DNA of 39,020 nucleotides, taken from positions 1 through 39,020 of the forward strand of contig CAJFOV010000001.1 of NCBI GenBank assembly GCA_904397835.1, written 5' to 3'. Both the position numbers and the translations under genes were made by a program. Below, piece by piece: positions 25,663 through 34,009 of the stretch (the first letter of the stretch is position 1; every line of letters begins with the position of its first letter). Source of the DNA: Candidatus Aristotella avistercoris (lineage in GTDB: Bacteria > Bacillota > Clostridia > Oscillospirales > Ruminococcaceae). The notes under the pieces are model-generated. The model did not search any database. It was not told the DNA's origin and saw nothing but the letters and a program-made list of their open reading frames with translations.

Positions 25663-26177
25663 CAACGGCACATCCGATGGATAAAATCACCTGGTGGACA
25701 GCATTTCCATGGGTGGCCTGTCGAGCGAGTGCCGCTGCCCTGTCCCTATTGAGAGCAGACCCGTAGATTTTGATAGCGCTCCCTCCCTCTCTGTATCAGT
25801 ACAAAATGTGTACCAAAAGGCAACGTTTCTTTTGTTTCTTTTTATCCCTAAAATAGAAATTTATTTCACCACACAGCTGTGCGGTTTAAATTCCCATAAA
25901 TGGAATTGCAGCAATTCGGTATATTATTTTTCGAATGGGGAGAAATATCTTCAAAAGATTGCGATATTTTATAAAAAAATAAAAAAAGGAAAGGATTCAT
26001 TTCCTTTTTTTGCAGATCTTTCGTCAGAATTCTACAGGATTTGATAAAATTTCACATAAAATCTTAATTTAAATTTCATATTTTATAATAATTTGTCAAT
26101 CAGCTTTGGTTTTTTCCTTGTTCTTATGGTGAAAAGGCAGAAAAAGGGCGCTCCCAGCCATTATCTCATAAAAATGG
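25663..26177 (+). other. AT-rich non-coding region with hairpins; candidate small RNA
   Basis: I find no convincing gene; a 116-codon frame at 25694-26044 has no ribosome site and runs through hairpins. The stretch contains CACAGCTGTG (25872-25881), GAATTG/CAATTC (25903-25917), AAATATC/GATATTT (about 25944-25973) and ends with a terminator at 25981-26011. A weak promoter-like pair, TTGATA and TATCAG 18 bases apart, lies about 25769-25798. This is consistent with a plus-strand RNA of about 200 bases, but base composition alone could produce some of this. Confidence 0.4.
25981..26011. terminator. Bidirectional terminator-like hairpin
   Basis: AAAAAAAGGAAA and TTTCCTTTTTTT are exact complements separated by seven bases. 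It has T tracts on both strands. No annotated gene ends here, which is the main hint for an unannotated transcript. Confidence 0.75.
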
Positions 26178-26206
26178 TTGATTGCGCACAGGGGAGCCGA
26201 TATAAT
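26178..26206 (+). promoter_or_regulatory. Sigma-A promoter of the SLOG-family gene
   Basis: TTGATT (26178-26183) and TATAAT (26201-26206) are 17 bases apart. The start point, near 26213, lies inside the longest open frame, which shows that the protein must begin further downstream. Confidence 0.88.
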
Positions 26207-26269
26207 AGAACTACAGCGAACTTTCGTTTCCAATTTTCAGCTGTCTCTTTCAGCAAAGGGGGGATCTTT

Positions 26270-26791
26270 TTGTCGTATACTGACACCTGCAGTGTAATAC
26301 TTTCTGACCTAGACAGTCTACAAGGTGGGGAGATATCCCACTTGAAGAAAACTTTGATGCATCAAGTGGATGACACAGTCAAACAGGGCTTTGAGCACTT
26401 TATCTCTCCCCTCGCTACAGAGTTGGATCTGTTGTTTTGTGAAATTCTTCTTGCCAAAAAGGCAAATAGCCCCTTCCTGACGCTGGAATGCATCCCCCTC
26501 CATGAGGAGGTCGCCTCCGACTGGAGTGAAGCCCTGCGGGATCGTTTTTTCTATCTTCTGGAAGTCTGTGATCGGGATCATTTTTTTACCCTGCACCCCT
26601 ATCCCGGCTGTGTTGCAGATTACGCCAAAGAACTGGTATCCAAGGCCGATCAGGTATTGATCCACGGCGACAACGGTCTGGGACTCCCCTTTTTGGCCGC
26701 ACGCTGTGCCAAGGAGGCGGGAATTCCTGTCCAGTTCCTCAACCTGGCTGAAGCGGAGTCTCCCGGCCATACCTACAGCCTGGGCCGATGA
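26270..26791 (+). CDS. SLOG superfamily (DUF1273, YpsA-like) protein
   Basis: A 173-residue protein that follows the DUF1273/YpsA layout: a short beta start (TDTCSVILSDLD), helix with GFEHFISPLATELDLLFCEILLA where relatives have GxxxFxxGxAxGxDxxxAExxL, then TLECIPLHEE, a tryptophan in SDWSEALRDRFFYLLEVCD, YPGCVADYAKELV and finally a late Rossmann segment LGLPFLAARCAKEAGIPVQFLN. YpsA-type proteins bind nucleotide-like ligands; in Bacillus one affects cell division. The key glycines of the first loop are changed (SPLA), so ligand binding may be lost or altered. The start is TTG at 26270, six bases after AAAGGGGGG; the frame upstream lies before the transcription start. Family call is mine, from pattern. 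Confidence 0.7.
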   Translation: MSYTDTCSVILSDLDSLQGGEISHLKKTLMHQVDDTVKQGFEHFISPLATELDLLFCEILLAKKANSPFLTLECIPLHEEVASDWSEALRDRFFYLLEVCDRDHFFTLHPYPGCVADYAKELVSKADQVLIHGDNGLGLPFLAARCAKEAGIPVQFLNLAEAESPGHTYSLGR

Positions 26792-26818
26792 GCGATTTTC
26801 CCTTTTTGCACGCATGAG

Positions 26819-26863
26819 GGACCGCCCCACTGTAAAACTTTGCAGTGGAGCGGTCCTTTTGTT
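26819..26863 (+). terminator. Terminator after the SLOG-family gene
   Basis: GGACCGC+CCACTG pairs with CAGTGG+GCGGTCC around an unpaired base, loop about ten bases, followed by TTTTGTT. It separates this gene from the convergent P-type ATPase gene. Confidence 0.9.
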
Positions 26864-26920
26864 GCTCTTCTATTTTATCATCGGGGCAAGGGAACTGTAG
26901 TCCTGCTGTTCGGCTACTGT

Positions 26921-29572
26921 CTATTCACGGCTGGGGTGCAGGAGCATCCACAGGGCGGAGAGAAGGGGTGCCACCAGGCTATAAGTGACAATTCTCAGCA
27001 ATTGGTCCCCGGTCAGCGCCACCGTCTGGAACAAGCTCTGTAGGAAAGGGTGGTAAATGGTCAGCGCCATGAGCCCTACCGAGACCAACACCGCCCCCCA
27101 CAGCCGCAGGTTGCTGAACCAGGCGATGCCAAAAATGCTGTGCCGCTCCGACTTGCACTCAAAGACATGGAACAGCTGCGTCAGCACCAGAGTTGCCAGA
27201 GCCGCTGTTCTGGCAGCGGCAAGGCTCTGCCCATCCCGCCGCATGCTGACAAAGACCGCCAGGGTGGTAAAGCCAATGAGGAGGCCGCGGAACAGGATTT
27301 TTCCCAAAAGGCCATTGGAGAAAATCGAGCTCTCTGCAGGCCTGGGGCGGCGCTCCATCACATCTGCCTCCCCCGGCTCCAGCCCCAGGGCAATGGCCGG
27401 CAAGCCATCTGTTGCAAGGTTCACCAGCAGAATTTGGATGGGGAGCAAAACCACCGGCATGCCCATGAGCATGCCTACAAACATGGTGACCACCTCGCCA
27501 ATGTTGCAGGAGAGCAGGTAGCGGATAAATTTGCGGATGTTGTCATAGATCACCCGCCCCTCCTCAATGGCGGCCACCAGGGTGGCAAAGTTGTCATCCA
27601 ACAGAATCAGGGAGGAGGCCTCCTTGGTCACATCCGTGCCGTTGCCCATGGCTACGCCGATGTGGGCCTCCTTTACCGCCGGGGCATCGTTGACTCCATC
27701 CCCTGTCATGGCCACGATGTTGCCCCTGCGCTTGAGTGCCTTGACAATGCGCAGTTTGTGGCCTGGATTGACACGGGCGAATACCGCCACCTGGTCAATC
27801 TCCCGCTCCAGGGTTTCGTCGTCCATGGCATCCAGTTCGCCCCCGGTCAGGGCCTTCTGTCCCTGTGTTAAAATGCCAAGTTCCTTTGCAATGGCACAGG
27901 CGGTGAGTTTGTGGTCTCCGGTGATCATGATTGTGCGGATGTGGGCCTTTTTACACACCTTGACCGCACGGAACGCCTCCCTGCGGGGCAGATCTTGAAG
28001 GCCAGCCAACCCTACAAAGATCAGGGCCTGTTCCCGATCGTCCCCCGATGAGGCGGCAGGTCGGTAGGCCAAGGCCAGCACCCGCAGGGCCCGGCCGGCC
28101 ATCTCCTCTATTCTGCTGTTGATCTGCCTGCGCAGCGCCTCGGTCAACGGCCTGACTCCCTGTTCTGTCAGACAGCTGGTACACAGGGGCAGCATAACAT
28201 CCGGCGCCCCCTTGGACAACAGGAGATATCCCCCGCCCCGCTCTTGGACCAGAACGGACATGCGCTTGCGTGTGGAATCAAAAGGTTTTTCCTTGACGCG
28301 GTAGTAGGGTAAATTTTGGGGCTCCACCCCACCCTTACAGGCCAGCACGGCCAGGGCGATCTCCGTGGGTTCCCCCTGGGCCTGCCAGACCTCCTCCCCC
28401 GTGCCGCGCAATGCACCACGGCGGGTGGATGCCCCCCCTGTGAGCTGGGCGTTGTTGGCGCCTGCCGCAATACGCAGTAGCTGGGCGAGCACCTTGCTGG
28501 CGTTCACATCCACTGCGCGGTTGTCCATCAAGAATTGTCCTCTGCGCTGATACCCCTTTCCTGTGACAGAAAAGGCAGCATCCAGCGTGACCACCTCCCG
28601 TACGGTCATCTTGTTTTCGGTCAAAGTCCCCGTCTTATCGGAACAGATCACGTTGGCACAGCCCAGGGTCTCCACAGCATGGAGTTTGCGCACCAGGGCA
28701 TTGCGTTTGAGGATGCGGTTCACTGCCAGAGCCAGGGCGATGGTGACAATGGCAGGCAACCCCTCCGGCACCGCTGCCACCGCTAGGGAGATTCCGGTCA
28801 ACAACATATCAAACACCGGCTCCCCCCTGAGAATCCCTGAGAGGGACACCACACCACAGATGATCAGGCAGCCCACTGCAATGTATTTGCCCAACTGATC
28901 CAACCGCTTCTGTAGGGGAGTCTGCTCCTGCTGAATCTCCCCAAGCATGCCGGCGATCTTGCCCATCTGGGTGGCCATTCCTGTCTCTGTCACGCGGACG
29001 AGTCCCCTGCCCTGGGTGACAACGGTCCCCATATAGGCCATATCCCCCCGGAACTCCCCCTGGGGGATTCGTCCACCCTGTGAGACGTGCTTTTCTACCG
29101 GCAGCGACTCCCCGGTGAGAAGCGCCTCATCGCAGGTCAGGCCCTCCTCCTCCAGTAGAATGCCATCTGCTGGAACCCGATCCCCAGCCTTGAGAACCAC
29201 CAGATCCTCCGGTACCACCTGGGTAGCAGGGATGTTGCAGATCCGCCCCTCCCGAATCACATTGGCCCCTGGGGCGGCCATCCGTCTAAGGGCCTCCAAG
29301 GTCTTTCCGGTGCGGTATTCCTGGATGAAGCCCAGCAGCGCGTTGACCAGCACAATGACCAAAATGGTCAGCGCCTCTGTGGCCTGCCCCATGGCCACGG
29401 AGACCACCGTACAGACCAACAGAATCATCACCATTAGGTCCTTAAACTGTCCAGCAAACAGCTTCCAAGGGTTGATGCCCTCCTCACCGGATAGAAGATT
29501 TTCCCCATATTCCACCAGCTTGTGCTTGGCCTCTCGCTCGGTCAATCCACTACGTTCCTGTCTGTTCAGCAT
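26921..29572 (-). CDS. Calcium-type (P2A) cation-transporting P-type ATPase
   Basis: Pumps a cation, most likely Ca2+, out of the cell. The 883-residue product has the cation ATPase N domain, actuator loop LLTGESLPVEK (TGES 153-156), membrane helix 4 with PEGLP (269-273), phosphorylation site CSDKTGTLTE (D312), nucleotide-domain KGAPD, hinge TGDGVNDAPA, helix 6 with NLATDGLPAIALG and four C-terminal helices. PEGLP and NxxTDxxPA are the SERCA/PMCA-like calcium-site signatures. The start at 29572 follows GGCGGGG; the frame extends 35 codons upstream without homology. It is convergent with the SLOG gene and divergent from the RING gene. Confidence 0.93.
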   Translation of the reverse strand: MLNRQERSGLTEREAKHKLVEYGENLLSGEEGINPWKLFAGQFKDLMVMILLVCTVVSVAMGQATEALTILVIVLVNALLGFIQEYRTGKTLEALRRMAAPGANVIREGRICNIPATQVVPEDLVVLKAGDRVPADGILLEEEGLTCDEALLTGESLPVEKHVSQGGRIPQGEFRGDMAYMGTVVTQGRGLVRVTETGMATQMGKIAGMLGEIQQEQTPLQKRLDQLGKYIAVGCLIICGVVSLSGILRGEPVFDMLLTGISLAVAAVPEGLPAIVTIALALAVNRILKRNALVRKLHAVETLGCANVICSDKTGTLTENKMTVREVVTLDAAFSVTGKGYQRRGQFLMDNRAVDVNASKVLAQLLRIAAGANNAQLTGGASTRRGALRGTGEEVWQAQGEPTEIALAVLACKGGVEPQNLPYYRVKEKPFDSTRKRMSVLVQERGGGYLLLSKGAPDVMLPLCTSCLTEQGVRPLTEALRRQINSRIEEMAGRALRVLALAYRPAASSGDDREQALIFVGLAGLQDLPRREAFRAVKVCKKAHIRTIMITGDHKLTACAIAKELGILTQGQKALTGGELDAMDDETLEREIDQVAVFARVNPGHKLRIVKALKRRGNIVAMTGDGVNDAPAVKEAHIGVAMGNGTDVTKEASSLILLDDNFATLVAAIEEGRVIYDNIRKFIRYLLSCNIGEVVTMFVGMLMGMPVVLLPIQILLVNLATDGLPAIALGLEPGEADVMERRPRPAESSIFSNGLLGKILFRGLLIGFTTLAVFVSMRRDGQSLAAARTAALATLVLTQLFHVFECKSERHSIFGIAWFSNLRLWGAVLVSVGLMALTIYHPFLQSLFQTVALTGDQLLRIVTYSLVAPLLSALWMLLHPSRE

Positions 29573-29710
29573 ATGTCCCCGCCTTCCTGTCCTTTTGCTT
29601 GGTAATAGATATTCCTCCCTTTGGACAAATATGCGGACAACATATGGGATCAACGCTGCCCCCTCAGATGTGTACATGGGGCCGCCTATACACCCGCTCA
29701 GTCACAGATT

Positions 29711-29726
29711 GGACACAAAGGTGTCC
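29711..29726. repeat. GGACAC/GTGTCC inverted repeat upstream of the RING-protein promoter
   Basis: A perfect 6-base inverted repeat with a four-base spacer sits 12 bases before the -35 element in the divergent intergenic region, where a regulator could act on either gene. Confidence 0.45.
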
Positions 29727-29737
29727 TATTCCTCCCC

Positions 29738-29766
29738 TTGTACTTTGCCTCTTTTTACGGTATAAT
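29738..29766 (+). promoter_or_regulatory. Sigma-A promoter of the RING-domain gene
   Basis: TTGTAC (29738-29743) and TATAAT (29761-29766) are 17 bases apart, about 70 bases before the start codon. Confidence 0.88.
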
Positions 29767-29837
29767 ATTTTGGAGTATTATCCTGTATCCCCTGCAAATC
29801 ACATAGACCCGTTCCGACGGGAAGAAAGGTTTTGTAC

Positions 29838-30833
29838 ATGTCCAACTATCTTGGTATAAAATGCCCCATCTGTGGAAAACCCTTTCAAGAGGGGGACGAC
29901 ATTGTGGTCTGCCCCATCTGTGGCGCGCCCCATCATCGGGCCTGCTACCAAAAGAAGGGATCCTGTGCCTTTGTAGATCAACACAGCGAAGGGTTTGAAT
30001 GGAAAAATCCCAATCAGGAGGCTCCTGTCCAACAGGGTATGGCGCAGGAATTTCTCCCTCGCTGCCCCCAGTGCGGCGCTGCCAACACCAATGATCAGGC
30101 CTACTGCCCAGTCTGTGGTACCTCCCTCCATCGGAGGGAAGAAGCCCAGTCAAACAGTCTGCCGCCCCACAGAATTCCCCCTCTGTCTGGTGAGTCCCAT
30201 CCTCATCCGCCCTCTGTGGATCCCTACAGCACCATCTATGGCGGTCTATCTCCCGATGAGACCATCGATGGAATTCCTGCCAAAGAGGTTGCCATCTATG
30301 TGGGTCCCAACTCCCAATATTACCTCCCACGCTTCAAAGCAGTTTGCCAGGGCGGCAACACCTGGTGTTGGTCCGCTTTTTTCCTCAATTTTATCTACTA
30401 CTTCTACCGCAAAATGTACCGGGTGGGGGCGATGCTGCTGGCGGTGTATGTGCTACTTTCCATTCCATCTTTTTTGTGGTCCTTGGAGTACAGCAGAGCT
30501 GTCTTAGAGACCATGGGTGTCTCTCTCAATTCTGCAATGGATACCCAGTGGATTCAAACCATTATCTCCTACAGCGATATTGCCAGTGCGATCCGTCTGG
30601 GCTTCTCCTGCTTCTTTGGATTGATGGCAGTGCGCATCTATACCAAGCATGTACTGGCCTCTATCCGCAAAATACGCAGCAAATACACCAACCCTGAACA
30701 GGATTCCAACTATCTGTTGGAGCTTTCTACGAGGGGGCGTATTAGCCAGCGTGCTGTGCTGCTGACCATCAGCATCCTGCTGGCCGTTGAGTTTATCGGC
30801 ACCTATGTTATCTTATATTGGATGGTTGCATAG
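29838..30833 (+). CDS. Membrane protein with prokaryotic RING finger and zinc ribbon
   Basis: A 331-residue protein of unknown function. The N-terminus has a Prok-RING type treble clef (KCPICGKPF, VCPICGAPHHRACY, with further C and H ligands), then a zinc ribbon CPQC and CPVC, a proline-rich linker, and a C-terminal membrane part with about three hydrophobic segments (about 180-200, 258-278, 305-328) similar to DUF2628. Prokaryotic RING proteins were proposed to work in ubiquitin-like or membrane quality systems, but no partner E1/E2 gene is nearby. I prefer the ATG at 29838 after GAAAGG to an in-frame TTG at 29832. Single-gene unit with its own promoter and terminator. Confidence 0.85.
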   Translation: MSNYLGIKCPICGKPFQEGDDIVVCPICGAPHHRACYQKKGSCAFVDQHSEGFEWKNPNQEAPVQQGMAQEFLPRCPQCGAANTNDQAYCPVCGTSLHRREEAQSNSLPPHRIPPLSGESHPHPPSVDPYSTIYGGLSPDETIDGIPAKEVAIYVGPNSQYYLPRFKAVCQGGNTWCWSAFFLNFIYYFYRKMYRVGAMLLAVYVLLSIPSFLWSLEYSRAVLETMGVSLNSAMDTQWIQTIISYSDIASAIRLGFSCFFGLMAVRIYTKHVLASIRKIRSKYTNPEQDSNYLLELSTRGRISQRAVLLTISILLAVEFIGTYVILYWMVA

Positions 30834-30838
30834 AAGAG

Positions 30839-30869
30839 AAAGGGCCCGCCAACCGGCGGGCCCTTTTTG
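30839..30869. terminator. Terminator of the RING-domain gene
   Basis: AAAGGGCCCGCC/GGCGGGCCCTTT, with a four-base loop and a T tract on the plus strand. The minus strand has TTTCTCTT, so it may also stop the convergent methyltransferase message. Confidence 0.93.
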
Positions 30870-30894
30870 TAGACAATGAGGGGCGTTATGGAAA

Positions 30895-30918
30895 AGCGTT
30901 GGGCTCTGGAGCCCAACC
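30895..30918 (-). terminator. Terminator of the methyltransferase gene
   Basis: GTTGGGCTCC/GGAGCCCAAC (20-base near-perfect palindrome, 30899-30918) is followed on the minus strand by GCTTTTCC, directly after the stop of the gene at 30925. Confidence 0.65.
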
Positions 30919-30924
30919 TTCAAA

Positions 30925-31671
30925 CTACAATTTTTCTGCCACAAGCACCCAGCGCTGCGTGGTGGGGGTGGGGGCGTGGAAGGTATCCCCTTCAAAGAGA
31001 TCCAACAGTCCAAACCCAGCCTGCTCCAGCAGCTGCGTGAGTATTTCCTGGGAGTATGCACGCTCCTGAAAAGATTCGGTGGAGCGGCGATAGCTCCCCT
31101 TCCCCTGTGGTTGGAAGAAATCCAGCTGAATATTCACCACCTGATCCTGCTCCTGGTACTCATTTTGCCAAACACAGTAGACTTCGGGGCAATCATAGAC
31201 ATACACGTTGTTGGCTAGAATTTCCCGATGCTTATAGGGGGTATTGACATCAAATAGAAAGATTCCACCCGGATTGGTAAAGAGAGAGACCCGTTCCAAA
31301 ATTTGTTGTAGCGTCGCCAGATCTGTCACATGGTTTAAACTGTCCAGTGCACAGATGGTGGCATCCACAGTGCCATACAGATCCAGCTGATCCATCCTCT
31401 GGCAGAGGAAAAGAATCTGCTGCTGCGCTTCGCCTGCCTTGGACATGGCAAAGGAAAGCATCTCGCTGGAGCCATCCACACCAATGACATCGTATCCCAT
31501 CTGTGACAAAGGAATAGAGAGCCCCCCTGTACCACAGGCCAAATCCAGAAGGATCCCTCTTTCGTTGTGATACCGCTTCAACAGTTGGTCAAAATAGCCA
31601 GCCCGTTCCCTATAGTTTACATTCTCTGTCAGTATGTCATAATAGTTGGCAAATTGCTGATAGGGGCCCAT
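30925..31671 (-). CDS. Class I SAM-dependent methyltransferase
   Basis: A 248-residue methyltransferase of unknown substrate. The SAM site LLDLACGTGGLSIPLSQ and acidic loop GVDGSSEML are clear; later strands include DATICALDSLNHV and GGIFLFDVNTPYK. The fold suggests a small-molecule enzyme rather than an RNA or DNA enzyme (no DPPY or NPPF motif). The ATG at 31671 and a GTG two codons earlier (31677) are both possible starts; the GTG overlaps the TGA of yerC (GTGA), so translation is coupled in either case. Confidence 0.88.
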   Translation of the reverse strand: MGPYQQFANYYDILTENVNYRERAGYFDQLLKRYHNERGILLDLACGTGGLSIPLSQMGYDVIGVDGSSEMLSFAMSKAGEAQQQILFLCQRMDQLDLYGTVDATICALDSLNHVTDLATLQQILERVSLFTNPGGIFLFDVNTPYKHREILANNVYVYDCPEVYCVWQNEYQEQDQVVNIQLDFFQPQGKGSYRRSTESFQERAYSQEILTQLLEQAGFGLLDLFEGDTFHAPTPTTQRWVLVAEKL

Positions 31672-31673
31672 GA

Positions 31674-31982
31674 TCACTGTTTCTCCTTGTTCTTCTGGGC
31701 ATCCAGGCGGGCAAAAATCGTGCGGTACCCATCACAGCCATAGTTTAGGGATCGATTGACTCGGCTGATGGTGGCAGTGCTGGCGCCAGTCTGGTTGACA
31801 ATTTCGCTATAGACCTGGTGCTCACTGAGCATTTTGGCCACTTGGATCCGCTGTGATAAGGCTTTGAGCTCCGGAACCGTGCACAGATCCTCAAAAAAGT
31901 CGTAGCATTCCTCCACAGTTTCCAACGCCAAAATTGCTTGGAACAAAAATTCAACATGAAACTCTTTCAAACGCGGGTTCAC
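31674..31982 (-). CDS. YerC/YecD family TrpR-related DNA-binding protein
   Basis: A 102-residue helical regulator of the TrpR superfamily. The helix-turn-helix is visible in LSQRIQVAKMLSEHQVYSEIVNQTGASTATISRVNRSLNYG, which is the typical YerC segment. Its target is not established in this group; YerC relatives are near-universal in Firmicutes. It starts at GTG behind GAGGAGG, and its stop overlaps the start of the methyltransferase, so the two form an operon. Confidence 0.92.
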   Translation of the reverse strand: MNPRLKEFHVEFLFQAILALETVEECYDFFEDLCTVPELKALSQRIQVAKMLSEHQVYSEIVNQTGASTATISRVNRSLNYGCDGYRTIFARLDAQKNKEKQ

Positions 31983-32077
31983 AATGGTTCCTCCTCTATG
32001 TAAAACTTTACTGCGGACAAAAGGCCACAGTTACTATCCCTACCAATTTTTTGTGGGCAAGGTTTCCAATCCCAATT

Positions 32078-32106
32078 ATTTTATCATTTTAGTGCGTAAA
32101 AGTAAA
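32078..32106 (-). promoter_or_regulatory. Probable promoter of the yerC-methyltransferase operon
   Basis: On the minus strand TTTACT (32101-32106) and TAAAAT (32078-32083) are 17 bases apart, about 95 bases before the GTG. TGACCAAATCGTCA at 32151-32164 lies upstream of it. Confidence 0.55.
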
Positions 32107-32174
32107 TGGGGAAACGACAAAATTGAGGCTCTCAAATTGTAAAATTCTCATGACCAAATCGTCATATTTTTGAC

Positions 32175-32213
32175 AAAAAGGGATGAGGCCCTTTACCGAT
32201 TGGCAAGGGCCTC
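32175..32213 (-). terminator. Probable terminator of brnQ
   Basis: On the minus strand GAGGCCCTT/AAGGGCCTC (32185-32213) with an 11-base loop is followed by ATCCC and then five T. The five-base gap makes it weaker than usual. Confidence 0.5.
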
Positions 32214-32257
32214 CTCTGCAATATATGAGTTTAAGCATGACAGTGCGTCAGTAAAAC

Positions 32258-33628
32258 TTATTGAGCACTGCCCACCTTTTCAGAAACTGATTTTTCAGGC
32301 TTTGCCCGGTAAAGCGCCCATCCCAATACAAAGGCGACGATCGTCCAGGGAACCCAGGCCAAGGACACGCTTGCCAAAGGCAGTTTAAGATAGAGATCGC
32401 AGATTCCACCGGGGTTTGCATTCATTTGAACCAGGTATTTCCACACCATATCCAACATTCCAAAGGCAAAGGCTGTGAACATGGCAAAACGGCAGGCATT
32501 GCTCTGGCGTGCACCACCGGACTTTGGACAGAAAGCAAAGTAGAGCACCAGCACAATGGCCGATGGATAGATGCCATCCAAAACAGGCCCAAGGAGATCC
32601 AGAATGCTGGTCAGCCCCATACTGCCAAACAAAATACTTAGGATCAGGATAATCAGGGCCCAGCGCTTATAAGAAATTTTGTTGTGGCTGATCTCCACAA
32701 AGAATTCGGAACAACCGGAAGACATCCCGATCGCAGTGGTGAGGGCCGCAAGGAACAGAGCGAAAGAAAACAAGATGCCTCCCCATTTGCCATATAGAAT
32801 TGCGGCAACCGCAGTGTATAGTGCAGTATAGGTCAAATCAATGGTCCCACCTGTGTAGGCCCCAATGACAATATGAGCCAGGTGCGTACATGTCAGCATT
32901 GCCAAACCGACAATCCCCACACGGATCATGTTGCGGTTCATGTGGGCAACTTGAACTCCTTTGCTCTCCAGGCTGCGGATGATCACCACACCAAACACTA
33001 GGGCACACAGAATTTCAGCGGTAGCATAGCCATTGGTAAAACCATAGGCAAAAGCAGAACCAGAGTAGGTCTTTTCCACTGGCTCAGCAATTGGATTGAG
33101 CAGCCCCTTTCCCACAACGACCACCACAATAATCAATAGAATGGGGAACAGCATGGATGAAATGCGATCCATACTTTTGCCAGGGTTGACCAAAAAGACA
33201 TAGGTGACAATATAGAAAAGAATTGTAAAAACAATAAGCGGCAGTCTGTCGGAGGCATCCAGCCCAAAAGCTTGAACAATGGAATCCCAAGAGGCGGCGC
33301 TCATCCTTGGGATCGCATAGAGGGGACCCAAAATGGCGATGGTCAGGCAGGTATAAAACTGGCCAAATCGATTTCCCATAACCTGGCAGGCCATCCTGTT
33401 GTAGGACTTTCCTGATTTTGCCAGCGCAATATAGGCGAAGAGGACCAGCAGCACCGCTGTAATCAAGGCGCCCAAAAATGCCATGGGCCATTCTCGTCCG
33501 CTTTCCTTTCCCCAGTTCATGGGCCAGACCATGCTAGATGCACCAAAGTGCATGGAAAACAGCGCGCCCCCCATCATGAAGAGTGCCAGGGGTTTCAAAT
33601 CCCCCTTTTTGTTCAGATTGCGGTTCAA
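32258..33628 (-). CDS. brnQ: Branched-chain amino acid carrier BrnQ (LIV-II family)
   Basis: A cation-coupled importer of leucine, isoleucine and valine. The protein has about 12 membrane helices, with the family opening FMMGGALFSMHFGASSMVWP (helix 1, normally LFALFFGAGNLIFP-like) and later YALIP-type helices. From the TTG at 33628 it is 456 residues. I choose this start because AAGGAGG lies 8 bases before it, inside what would be codons 2-3 of the ATG-started frame at 33646; the GAGGG before that ATG is buried in a CAGAGG-GAAA-CCTCTG hairpin. Both may be used. The gene is alone behind a good promoter. Confidence 0.88.
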   Translation of the reverse strand: MNRNLNKKGDLKPLALFMMGGALFSMHFGASSMVWPMNWGKESGREWPMAFLGALITAVLLVLFAYIALAKSGKSYNRMACQVMGNRFGQFYTCLTIAILGPLYAIPRMSAASWDSIVQAFGLDASDRLPLIVFTILFYIVTYVFLVNPGKSMDRISSMLFPILLIIVVVVVGKGLLNPIAEPVEKTYSGSAFAYGFTNGYATAEILCALVFGVVIIRSLESKGVQVAHMNRNMIRVGIVGLAMLTCTHLAHIVIGAYTGGTIDLTYTALYTAVAAILYGKWGGILFSFALFLAALTTAIGMSSGCSEFFVEISHNKISYKRWALIILILSILFGSMGLTSILDLLGPVLDGIYPSAIVLVLYFAFCPKSGGARQSNACRFAMFTAFAFGMLDMVWKYLVQMNANPGGICDLYLKLPLASVSLAWVPWTIVAFVLGWALYRAKPEKSVSEKVGSAQ

Positions 33629-33647
33629 CGTACATTCCTCCTTCATG

Positions 33648-33663
33648 CAGAGGTTTCCCTCTG
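33648..33663 (-). promoter_or_regulatory. GNRA hairpin at the brnQ translation start
   Basis: On the minus strand CAGAGG-GAAA-CCTCTG forms a six-pair hairpin with a stable GAAA tetraloop, ending two bases before the ATG at 33646 and hiding its GAGG ribosome site. It supports initiation at the downstream TTG instead. Confidence 0.6.
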
Positions 33664-33687
33664 AAGCATAACAAAAAATCTACGCTT

Positions 33688-33716
33688 AGAATAGTGCGTA
33701 TTGCGCAAAAAGTCAA
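33688..33716 (-). promoter_or_regulatory. Sigma-A promoter of brnQ
   Basis: On the minus strand TTGACT (33711-33716) and TATTCT (33688-33693) are 17 bases apart. The spacer carries TGCG-CAATA-CGCA, a short inverted repeat that could be an operator. Confidence 0.8.
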
Positions 33717-34009
33717 TGATATGTTAGAAGAAATTATTGATAAAAAACTGTACATATTTCTGCTGACTTTCCGTCTTCTTTGAATCTTACCGCTTGCAGC
33801 GTCTTGTGCAATTCGAAAGCCTTTTGGAAAATATGACCCGTGCTCCCCCATCTTTTTGCGCATAAAGCAATGCCCTCCGATCGCCTAAAATGGCATCAGA
33901 GGGCATTGTTTGTTCCTTCTCTATTGTGTGAGGGCGCAGTACCAAAAAGCGGAGCACCGCCATCGTGTACTTTTTACCCCTTCTAGGACTCTTTCGAACC
34001 GATAGTTGT
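33717..34009 (-). other. Gap between engB and brnQ
   Basis: No gene is supported here. The AT-rich part next to brnQ holds its upstream promoter region; the remainder holds the engB terminator at 33865-33909. I see no tRNA or other recognisable element. Confidence 0.5.
33865..33909 (-). terminator. Probable terminator of lon-engB
   Basis: AATGCCCTC/GAGGGCATT (33869-33877 and 33899-33907) encloses a smaller GATGCC/GGCGATC stem; GCTTTATG follows on the minus strand and GTTTGTT on the plus. It lies about 100 bases after engB. Confidence 0.5.

Noticed and set aside
25694-26044. 116-codon plus-strand frame in the AT-rich island
   Set aside because: No ribosome site, no recognisable domain, and it runs through hairpins and an AT-rich tract.
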